Origin: an uncultured Bacteroidota bacterium
GTDB taxonomy: Bacteria; Bacteroidota; Bacteroidia; NS11-12g; UBA955
Assembly (NCBI GenBank): GCA_903879775.1
Contig: CAIRMY010000013.1
Coordinates: 1 to 6,041 of the forward strand
Direction of reading: 5' to 3'
DNA: 6,041 bases
Positions 1 to 5,930 of the stretch are shown in pieces (position 1 is the first letter of the stretch; the number at the start of each line of letters is the position of its first letter). Under the pieces are notes generated by a model. The model was not told the DNA's origin and did no database searches. It was given only the letters and a program-made list of their open reading frames with translations. Position numbers and translations under genes: made by a program.

Positions 1-422
1 CCCATGTATGTAATTTCGATAGCATGCCTTTGGTGAATTATCCAGTGCAAGGGTACGACAATTGGAGTGTGTTCGACGATAATATGTTCAATGGCACAAC
101 CGGCGATAAAGGCGTGTATTCGAGTGTGTTTGAAATGTTTCAGCTCGATAGGGCTTTGAGAACATCATATATTTTACATCCAGCTACCAAACATGAAATG
201 TGGACACCGGCAACCGTTGCGAGCGCCGATGGGTATTATGCCTTGGGTTGGCGTGTGAAATTCATTGGTGGAAAACGTTGGGTGTTTCACAACGGTTGGT
301 GGAAGGGATTTAGAACCTATTTTTGGTCGTGCCTCGATGAAAACAAATGTTTTGTGGTGCTCACAAACAATGTGAAAGGTTCATTCTTGAGAACCGTTGA
401 TATGGTTGGATTATTGGATTGA
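1..422 (+). CDS. Serine hydrolase, beta-lactamase/PBP fold, C-terminal part (5' end outside window)
   Basis: The frame is open from base 3 to the TGA at 420-422, giving about 139 residues with no stop before the left edge. The ATG at 24 is therefore probably internal and not the start. The segment GDKGVYSSVFEMFQLDRAL, then a stretch ending EMWTP, then YYALGWRV, an HNG triad (codons 288-296) followed by WWKGFRTYF, and finally CFVVLTNN is the usual order at the end of class C beta-lactamase-like and D-aminopeptidase-like serine hydrolases. There HxG takes the place of the KTG motif on the strand lining the active site. The catalytic SxxK and YxN motifs lie upstream of the window, so neither activity nor export can be judged. 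Such proteins in Bacteroidota are usually envelope peptidases or esterases; the substrate is unknown. The gene converges with the next one, with 43 nt between the stop codons. The fold is fairly certain, the exact function is not. Confidence 0.82.
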   Translation, partial: HVCNFDSMPLVNYPVQGYDNWSVFDDNMFNGTTGDKGVYSSVFEMFQLDRALRTSYILHPATKHEMWTPATVASADGYYALGWRVKFIGGKRWVFHNGWWKGFRTYFWSCLDENKCFVVLTNNVKGSFLRTVDMVGLLD

Positions 423-465
423 TTGTGTGCTTGTTGGCGAATAAATTTTGCGAAAATTGCAAATA

Positions 466-1410
466 TTATTGTACAATTATTTTCATGCCAGCGTTCAAAT
501 ATTTCACAATATAAATGCCATTTGCGATCTTTGATGGAATTGAGATTTCTCTATTTTGAACTTGTTGCTGAAAAATGAGTTTTCCTTCTAAAGAAAACAA
601 TGAAAATGCTTCTTTTGAGGGATGATTGAAATGCATGGTTCTGGTTTCTTGGTTGAAATAACAGTGTGCCTCAGAAAAATGATTAGTATTCATTTGCAAC
701 GATTGGTGTATTACGCCCACTGCATCTAAATCGAACCCTGAACTTGCAAATGGGGTAGGCCAAGGGTCGTTAATGATATTCCCTTTTGAATCTTTAGATC
801 CAAGTTTAGAATCGATTGAACCCACAACATCAACAATTCTCAAATATTGAAACGTTGGTTCGTAATTGGCACTGTCTTTTAGGTCCGATAAATCGAATGG
901 AGTTCCAAATGGCATTCTATATTTACCTGCGAGATTGTGTATTTTTTCTGGGTTTGTTGATCCGAAAGGTTCGGTTTGTGAAATTGTTGGTGTCAATGAA
1001 ACAGATGGAAAGCGAAGCCAGTGAATTTTGTCGTTGCTCACTTCAACATGTGCAAGTTCTAAAAAACTATCATTGAACGCATTCTCAAAAACTGCAAAAT
1101 CGAAACCATCGAAATCGGCAATAGGCGGATTAAAATACAGGATCGCAGAACCACCATCGCCCAGGCTAACCACTCCGTTGGTTTTAGCGGGACCTACCGG
1201 TGAATTTTCATTTCCCACGGTGGCATAACCCGAATCTGATAAATTAATTTGTGCCAAACCCCGATTGAGTTCACAACTTTTAGCCCAATTGACAAAGCAA
1301 GAGCTATCGGCTTTAATTGCAGTAGACCCTAATTTTCCAGCTGCCGGAGCAAACTGAGCACTTAGGGTTGTTGCAAAAAGCGATAATATAGCCAATAGGG
1401 ATTTAAACAT
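466..1410 (-). CDS. Exported protein of unknown function with T9SS type A-like C-terminal sorting tail
   Basis: This is a 314-residue protein. Residues 1-18 form a signal peptide: Lys3, a hydrophobic core, and a likely signal peptidase I site after LSA18 before Gln19. The central part (about 75-235) carries SLGDGGSAILYF, then DFAVFENAF, then LAHVEVSNDKIHWLRFP, and closes with SGFDLDAVGVI. I recall this pattern from secreted or cell-surface proteins of unknown function in Bacteroidota and in some PEP-CTERM bacteria; I know of no activity for it. Residues about 243-314 resemble the T9SS type A sorting domain (LEGKLIFQQQV, then NGIYIVKYLNAGMKIIVQ), which directs export through the outer membrane and surface attachment or release. 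Cysteines 38 and 46 could form a disulfide. The start at 1410 is fixed by the signal peptide. No Shine-Dalgarno sequence precedes it; the upstream DNA is entirely repeat. It lies on the same strand as, and 170 nt downstream of, the formimidoyltransferase gene. Confidence 0.85.
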   Translation of the reverse strand: MFKSLLAILSLFATTLSAQFAPAAGKLGSTAIKADSSCFVNWAKSCELNRGLAQINLSDSGYATVGNENSPVGPAKTNGVVSLGDGGSAILYFNPPIADFDGFDFAVFENAFNDSFLELAHVEVSNDKIHWLRFPSVSLTPTISQTEPFGSTNPEKIHNLAGKYRMPFGTPFDLSDLKDSANYEPTFQYLRIVDVVGSIDSKLGSKDSKGNIINDPWPTPFASSGFDLDAVGVIHQSLQMNTNHFSEAHCYFNQETRTMHFNHPSKEAFSLFSLEGKLIFQQQVQNREISIPSKIANGIYIVKYLNAGMKIIVQ

Positions 1411-1592
1411 AAATGTTTATAATGGTTTATGAGGTTTATAAAGGTTTATAACATTAAACGCTAAACTTTAAACTTTTTATAATGGTTTATGAGGTTTATA
1501 TCATTAAACGCTAAACTTTTTATAAATGTTTATAATGGTTTATGAGGTTTATAAAGGTTTATAACAATAAACATTAAACTTTAAACGCTAAA
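1409..1592. repeat. Modular AT-rich direct-repeat array filling the intergenic region
   Basis: A block at 1409-1453 (45 bp) recurs without mismatch at 1522-1566. Its inner 25 bp recurs three times, at 1416-1440, 1476-1500 and 1529-1553, so the steps are 60 and 53 bp. A second module, TTAAACGCTAAAC, occurs at 1454-1466 and 1504-1516, and as 12 of 13 bases at 1581-1592. The middle copy lacks an 11-bp segment present in the first. Within the first module the hexamer GTTTAT starts at 1415, 1425, 1434 and 1444, and again at 1528, 1538, 1547 and 1557, which is close to one helical turn. The array runs from the start codon of the exported-protein gene into the last codons of the formimidoyltransferase gene. 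There are no unique spacers of constant length, no terminal inverted repeats and no open reading frame of its own. Its function is unknown; slippage or an intergenic repeat family are possible origins. Confidence 0.93.
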
Positions 1593-3272
1593 TAATTTAC
1601 CTTCAATGTCGTTTACAATTTCATCGCAGAGTTTGTGGTTTTCTTCGAGGATAGATTTTGCTTTCGCCACAATGTCTGTTGCCCAAGCTTTGTCATTTAA
1701 TCCTTTCGCATTGATTAATACGTTTAACCAAGCGCCACGAACAGCGGTTTTAATGCAAATGGCACCCACACCTATGTCGCTTAGAGAGTTTTGATTGCCG
1801 TTTGTTGCCATTTCTTTTAACAAAGGAATGCAGCTAAAGGCAACTTGCATGGTTCTGAAAGGAATTTCAGTTGCATACTTGCTGGCATCTTCAATGGCTT
1901 GTTTTCTGGCAGCAACCTGTTCTGGATTGTCTTTTGGCAAACCAAAAGCATCCATGATTTTATCGAATGCACGGGTATCTTCATCCACCAAAAACAACAA
2001 TTCGTCTTTGATTTTTTGTCCCTTCTCAGCCCAAGGCGAAAATTCGCCAACGCGATCTTCCCAGCCTCTTTTTGAGGCACTTAAGTTTGCAACCATGGTT
2101 CCCAAAGAAGCACCCAAAGCACCTGATAATGCGGCAATACTTCCTCCACCTGGAGCAGGACTATCAGACGCCGTTTCATCGGCAAATGATTTTACGGTCA
2201 TTGAAACCAATTTCGATTTTTTAGGATCGTTTAAGATGTATTCAATGATTTTCTTTTGAGGATCAAAAACATTAATTTCAGAAAGTCCAAGGCTTCTAAT
2301 TGCAGAATTTACAAGTTCTGCTTCGCTCACGCCGCTGCTAAGTCCTTGTTTTTCAAGGAAATATTTCCCTGCGTCGAGCATTGGTTGTAACGGTATAAGT
2401 CCCACCAATTCACTCCCTGTCACGCGAACACCTCTATCGTCGGCACTTTTTCTTGTTTCTTCGAAAGCAATATGAAGCGGGGTGATGTGGTAATTGGTGA
2501 GGTTCATTGAAATTTGGGCCATGTTATATTCTTCGATGTACCAACCGATTGCTTTAACGGATTTTAATTTACCTGGGATACGCACTTCTTCGCCATTTTC
2601 ATCTTTCACAATTTTGCCAGAGATAGGATTCCCTTCACGCTTCACACGACCGGCTTCACGCACGTCGAAGGCAATTCTATTGGCAACACGGGTACTTTTT
2701 GTATTGAGGTTGATGTTAAACGCGATTAAAAAATCGCGGGCGCCAACAACAGTTGCACCTGCAGTTGGGTTCATTTCAGCTTTGCCAAAATCGGGAGCCC
2801 ATTGCGGATCTTTAATTTTATCGAAAAATCCCTCATATTCACCTGCTCTAATGATACTTAAGTTAGAACGCGATTTGTTCGGCTGAGCATTTTCGTAAAG
2901 GTAAGTAGGGATATTTAATTCATTGGCCACTCTTTCAGCAAGTTGTGATGCATAATGAGAGGTTTCTTCCATAGAAATGCCTGAAATTGGAATGAGCGGA
3001 CAAACGTCGGTTGCCCCCATTCTTGGGTGTTCACCGGTATGATTTTTCATGTCGATGAGGGAAGCTGCAGCTTGGATGCCACGAAAAGCGGCTTCAACCA
3101 CCAGTTCCACTTCACCAACAATGGTTACAACTGTTCTATTGGTTGCTTTTCCTGGATCTACATCGAGAAGTTGCACACCTTCAACGGATTCAATTGCATC
3201 GGTAATTTGTTTGATGATTTGTAAATTCTTTCCTTCGCTAAAATTAGGTACGCATTCAACAATTTTTTGCAT
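1581..3272 (-). CDS. ftcD: Bifunctional glutamate formimidoyltransferase / formimidoyltetrahydrofolate cyclodeaminase
   Basis: The 563-residue protein is full length for the fused family (mammalian FTCD is 541 residues). The N-terminal formimidoyltransferase begins IVECVPNFSEG and moves the formimino group from N-formimidoyl-L-glutamate, a product of histidine breakdown, to tetrahydrofolate. His82 in GEHPRMGATD coincides with the catalytic His82 of the mammalian enzyme. The transferase C-subdomain spans about 180-330 and includes KAIGWYIEEYNMAQISMNLTN. The cyclodeaminase domain (about 355-563) releases ammonia to give 5,10-methenyl-THF; it shows APGGGS at 373-378, VDEDTRAFDKIMDAFGLPKDN and NQNSLSDIGVGA. 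A loop at about 212-235 appears longer than in the mammalian enzyme as I recall it. The protein should be cytosolic. The start at 3272 matches the conserved family N-terminus. A TACCTTTG box ends only 4 nt before the ATG. No other histidine-utilisation gene is in the window. The stop codon lies inside a repeat module. Confidence 0.96.
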   Translation of the reverse strand: MQKIVECVPNFSEGKNLQIIKQITDAIESVEGVQLLDVDPGKATNRTVVTIVGEVELVVEAAFRGIQAAASLIDMKNHTGEHPRMGATDVCPLIPISGISMEETSHYASQLAERVANELNIPTYLYENAQPNKSRSNLSIIRAGEYEGFFDKIKDPQWAPDFGKAEMNPTAGATVVGARDFLIAFNINLNTKSTRVANRIAFDVREAGRVKREGNPISGKIVKDENGEEVRIPGKLKSVKAIGWYIEEYNMAQISMNLTNYHITPLHIAFEETRKSADDRGVRVTGSELVGLIPLQPMLDAGKYFLEKQGLSSGVSEAELVNSAIRSLGLSEINVFDPQKKIIEYILNDPKKSKLVSMTVKSFADETASDSPAPGGGSIAALSGALGASLGTMVANLSASKRGWEDRVGEFSPWAEKGQKIKDELLFLVDEDTRAFDKIMDAFGLPKDNPEQVAARKQAIEDASKYATEIPFRTMQVAFSCIPLLKEMATNGNQNSLSDIGVGAICIKTAVRGAWLNVLINAKGLNDKAWATDIVAKAKSILEENHKLCDEIVNDIEGKLFSV

Positions 3273-3276
3273 TCAA

Positions 3277-3284
3277 CAAAGGTA
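3277..3284 (-). promoter_or_regulatory. Putative -7 box (TACCTTTG) of the ftcD promoter
   Basis: Read on the minus strand, TACCTTTG fits the Bacteroidota -7 consensus TAnnTTTG exactly and ends 4 nt before the ftcD start codon. If the last G is at -7, the predicted transcript start falls at or within the ATG, implying a leaderless or nearly leaderless mRNA. I see no TTG at the expected upstream distance, so the -33 part is weak or missing. The box is inferred from sequence alone. Confidence 0.6.
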
Positions 3285-3398
3285 CATTTTTTCGTTTAAA
3301 CTGATAAAAAATGCGTTGGAAAATTTGCAAAAGAATGAAATTGGTTATTTACAAAATAAAGTTCATGTTTACATAATAAAATTAAAGAAAACTAGTTA

Positions 3399-3425
3399 TT
3401 GTTAATAGAATTTTATCTATTTTTG
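3399..3425 (+). promoter_or_regulatory. Putative glmM promoter (TTG ... TATTTTTG)
   Basis: TATTTTTG at 3418-3425 fits the Bacteroidota -7 consensus TAnnTTTG. A TTG at 3399-3401, 16 nt upstream, could be the -33 element, though that spacing is on the short side. The ATG of the mutase gene lies 13 nt beyond the box, so the predicted untranslated leader is only about 7 nt and has no Shine-Dalgarno sequence. The rest of the divergent gap (3285-3398) is AT-rich DNA in which I see no other element. Confidence 0.65.
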
Positions 3426-3438
3426 CACCCCCAAAATT

Positions 3439-4818
3439 ATGACGTTAATCAAATCAATTTCAGGTATCAGAGGAACAATTGGCGGTTCACCAGCGGATAA
3501 TTTAACGCCAATAGATATTGTGAAGTTTGCATCTGCATATGGCTCTTGGATTTATGAAAAATCGGACAATAAAAAAATTGTGATTGGCCGTGATGCAAGA
3601 ATCAGCGGATCCATGGTTCACGAGCTTATCGTGAATACTTTAATGGGTTTAGGATTAGATGTTGTAGATTTGGATTTAGCAACAACACCAACAGTTGAAA
3701 TGGCTGTAGTGGCTGAAAATGCTGCTGGTGGAATCATTATTACCGCAAGTCACAATCCGAAACAATGGAATGCACTGAAGCTTCTGAATGAAAAGGGTGA
3801 GTTTATTAGTGGAGCCGATGGTGAATCAATTTTAGAAATTGCCGAAGCTGGAAATTTCACATATGCAACGGTTGATTTGCTTGGAAAAAGAACTAAAACA
3901 GATTATTTAGATTACCATATCCAAAAAATATTGGAATTGGATTTGGTGAAGCCTGAATTAATCAAAGAAAAGAAATACAAAATTGCAGTAGATGCTGTTA
4001 ACAGTGTTGGAGGGATTGCCATTCCTCGTTTGTTGAAAGCATTGGGCGTAGATGATATTGTACTGATCAATGGTGAGCCAACTGGAAATTTCGCGCACAA
4101 TCCTGAGCCTTTGGCTGAGCATTTGGGAGAAATTGCTTCTGTTGTAAAATCTGATAAATGCCATTTAGGCATTGTGGTTGATCCAGATGTAGATCGTTTG
4201 GCATTCATTTCCGATGATGGCGAAATGTTTGGTGAAGAATATACATTGGTAGCCGTTTCAGATTACGTGTTGAAGCACAATCCAGGCGCAACTGTGAGCA
4301 ACTTGTCGAGCACCAGAGCTTTAAAAGAACTGACTGAAAAGGCGGGACAAAAATATTTTGCAAGTGCCGTTGGTGAAGTGAATGTGGTAGAATGCATGAA
4401 AGCAAATAACGCTGTCATTGGTGGCGAAGGCAACGGTGGTATCATCGTTCCTGAGTTGCATTATGGTAGAGATGCCCTCGTTGGTATCGCATTGTTTTTG
4501 TCGCACCTTGCATCCTCAAACATGAAAACTTCAGGTTTGCGTGCATTGTATCCTACTTATATGATGTCGAAAAACAAAGCTGAATTACAAGCGGGAACCG
4601 ACGTTGATTTAATTTTAGAAAAAATACGCGACAAATATAAAAAACAGCCTGTAAATACAATCGACGGGGTGAAAATTGAATTTGATGAAGATTGGGTGCA
4701 TTTGCGTAAAAGCAACACCGAACCAATTATCCGTATTTATGCAGAAAGTGCGAGTTTAACAACCGCCGAAAATCTGACCAAGAAAATTTTACAAGATATT
4801 GGTGATTTATTAGAGTAA
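3439..4818 (+). CDS. glmM: Phosphoglucosamine mutase (alpha-D-phosphohexomutase family)
   Basis: The 459-residue protein has all four motifs of the alpha-D-phosphohexomutase family. TASHNP at 102-107 holds the catalytic phosphoserine Ser104. DPDVDR at 248-253 binds the Mg2+. GGEGNGG at 328-334 is the sugar-specificity loop. RKSNTEP at 423-429 grips the substrate phosphate. The probable reaction is glucosamine-6-phosphate to glucosamine-1-phosphate, leading to UDP-GlcNAc for peptidoglycan and lipopolysaccharide, in the cytosol. The N-terminus SISGIRGTIGG and the form SNTEP (not SGTEP) resemble archaeal phosphoglucosamine/phosphomannomutases more than E. coli GlmM. This is the form commonly annotated as GlmM in Bacteroidota, but phosphomannomutase or phosphoglucomutase activity cannot be excluded. 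The start at 3439 fits the family N-terminus and the promoter box just upstream. It is divergent from ftcD and lies 11 nt before ychF. Confidence 0.9.
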   Translation: MTLIKSISGIRGTIGGSPADNLTPIDIVKFASAYGSWIYEKSDNKKIVIGRDARISGSMVHELIVNTLMGLGLDVVDLDLATTPTVEMAVVAENAAGGIIITASHNPKQWNALKLLNEKGEFISGADGESILEIAEAGNFTYATVDLLGKRTKTDYLDYHIQKILELDLVKPELIKEKKYKIAVDAVNSVGGIAIPRLLKALGVDDIVLINGEPTGNFAHNPEPLAEHLGEIASVVKSDKCHLGIVVDPDVDRLAFISDDGEMFGEEYTLVAVSDYVLKHNPGATVSNLSSTRALKELTEKAGQKYFASAVGEVNVVECMKANNAVIGGEGNGGIIVPELHYGRDALVGIALFLSHLASSNMKTSGLRALYPTYMMSKNKAELQAGTDVDLILEKIRDKYKKQPVNTIDGVKIEFDEDWVHLRKSNTEPIIRIYAESASLTTAENLTKKILQDIGDLLE

Positions 4819-4823
4819 CTTTG
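4816..4823 (+). promoter_or_regulatory. Putative -7 box (TAACTTTG) for ychF, overlapping the glmM stop codon
   Basis: TAACTTTG is an exact fit to TAnnTTTG, and its first three bases are the TAA stop codon of the mutase gene. The ychF ATG follows 6 nt after the box, so with the last G at -7 transcription would begin at the A of the ATG, giving a leaderless mRNA. The nearest upstream TTG (4799-4801) is 14 nt away, shorter than usual for a -33 element, so chance occurrence in AT-rich DNA remains possible. Confidence 0.5.
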
Positions 4824-4829
4824 TAGCAA

Positions 4830-5930
4830 ATGTCTTTACAATGTGGAATCGTAGGTTTGCCTAACGTAGGTAAATCAACCCTTTTTAACGCAGTGTCTAG
4901 CGCTAAAGCGCAGGCAGCCAACTTCCCATTCTGCACCATTGAGCCGAATGTAGGAACAATTACCGTTCCCGATCAACGTATGAACAAGCTTGCTGAGCTT
5001 GTGAATCCTCAAAATATTGTGCCAACTACAATTGAAATTGTTGACATAGCGGGGTTGGTAAAAGGAGCGTCGAATGGAGATGGTTTGGGAAATCAATTCC
5101 TCGGAAATATTCGAAATACCAATGCAATTTTGCACGTTTTAAGATGTTTCGACGACGATAATATCATTCACGTGGATGGTTCTGTGAATCCAATCCGCGA
5201 TAAAGAAATCATTGATACTGAATTGCAATTGAAAGATCTAGAAACAATTGAGGCTAGAATTTCAAAAATTGCAAAACAAGCAAGAACCGGTGGCGATAAA
5301 GAAGCCGCAAAAACTTTAGAGGTTTGTGAAGCTTATAAAGCACACCTTTTACAAGGTAAAAATGCCCGTACTATTGAAATTGAAGTTGAAAAGAAAGAGT
5401 TTGTAAAAGACTTAAACTTATTGACAGAAAAGCCAGTGATGTATGTGTGTAACGTTGATCCAGATTCATCAATCAATGGAAATGCTTACGTTGAAAAAGT
5501 TCGTGAAGCGGTGAAAGATGAAAATGCTGAAATCTTAATCATTTCTGCTGCCATTGAAGCTGAAATTGCTGAGCTTGAAAGCTTCGAAGACCGTAAAATA
5601 TTCCTTGAAGAAATGGGATTGTCGCAAAGTGGTGTCGAAAAGTTAATTCAAGGCGCTTACAGACTTTTGAATTACATCACCTATTTCACTGTAGGTGTGA
5701 AGGAAGTGAGAGCATGGACAATCACTGAAAACACAAAAGCGCCACAAGCTGCCGCTGTGATTCATACAGATTTCGAAAAAGGATTTATTAGGGCGGAAGT
5801 CATTGCCTACGAAGACTGGATTCATTACGGTTCTGAAGCTGCTTGTCGTGAAGTTGGAAAACTCCGCGTTGAAGGCAAGGAATACATCGTTAAAGACGGT
5901 GATTGCATGCATTTTAGGTTTAACGTCTAA
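4830..5930 (+). CDS. ychF: Redox-regulated ATPase YchF (OLA1/Obg-related P-loop protein)
   Basis: The 366-residue protein matches the usual length of about 363. The P-loop GLPNVGKST lies at 9-17, followed by the family stretch FPFCTIEPNVG. The G3 motif DIAGLVKGAS at 72-81 leads into GDGLGNQFLGNIR. An alpha-helical coiled insert spans about 130-200. The C-terminal TGS domain covers about 283-366 (YITYFTVGVKEVRAWTI, FEKGFIRAEV, VKDGDCMHFRFNV). YchF proteins hydrolyse ATP in preference to GTP, bind ribosomes, and affect translation and oxidative-stress responses. The nucleotide-specificity motif, normally NxxE, reads NVDP at 208-211, with Asp212 next. The start at 4830 gives the exact family N-terminus (SLQCGIVGLPNVGKS). 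There is no Shine-Dalgarno sequence. The gene follows glmM by 11 nt and may be read from that promoter, its own box, or both. Its stop codon overlaps that of the convergent gene. Confidence 0.97.
   Translation: MSLQCGIVGLPNVGKSTLFNAVSSAKAQAANFPFCTIEPNVGTITVPDQRMNKLAELVNPQNIVPTTIEIVDIAGLVKGASNGDGLGNQFLGNIRNTNAILHVLRCFDDDNIIHVDGSVNPIRDKEIIDTELQLKDLETIEARISKIAKQARTGGDKEAAKTLEVCEAYKAHLLQGKNARTIEIEVEKKEFVKDLNLLTEKPVMYVCNVDPDSSINGNAYVEKVREAVKDENAEILIISAAIEAEIAELESFEDRKIFLEEMGLSQSGVEKLIQGAYRLLNYITYFTVGVKEVRAWTITENTKAPQAAAVIHTDFEKGFIRAEVIAYEDWIHYGSEAACREVGKLRVEGKEYIVKDGDCMHFRFNV

Noticed and set aside
24..26. ATG as start of the serine hydrolase
   Set aside because: The frame is open back to the window edge, and the encoded part is only the end of the domain, lacking the SxxK and YxN motifs.
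447..463. TTTGC/GCAAA hairpin between the first two convergent genes as a terminator
   Set aside because: The stem is only 5 bp with a 7-nt loop and has no clear T-run right after it, so chance is likely in AT-rich DNA.
468..477. Perfect palindrome ATTGTACAAT at the end of the exported-protein gene
   Set aside because: It is short and AT-rich, lies in the last codons, and does not extend outward; too weak to call a terminator or operator.
1409..1592. CRISPR-like array
   Set aside because: The repeats are degenerate and modular, the material between cores is itself repeated and not unique spacer, steps are 60 and 53 bp, and no cas gene is near.
1795..2259. Plus-strand frame of 154 codons inside ftcD
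   Set aside because: It is antisense to a conserved enzyme-coding region, shows no recognisable family features, and is explained as a mirror of ftcD codon use.
3294..3301. GTTTAAAC palindrome upstream of ftcD, sharing TTTAAACG with the repeat array
   Set aside because: Eight shared AT-rich bases are expected by chance, and the flanking bases do not match the repeat modules.
4875..5135. Minus-strand frame of 86 codons inside ychF
   Set aside because: It lies opposite the conserved P-loop domain and its translation looks like nothing coherent.
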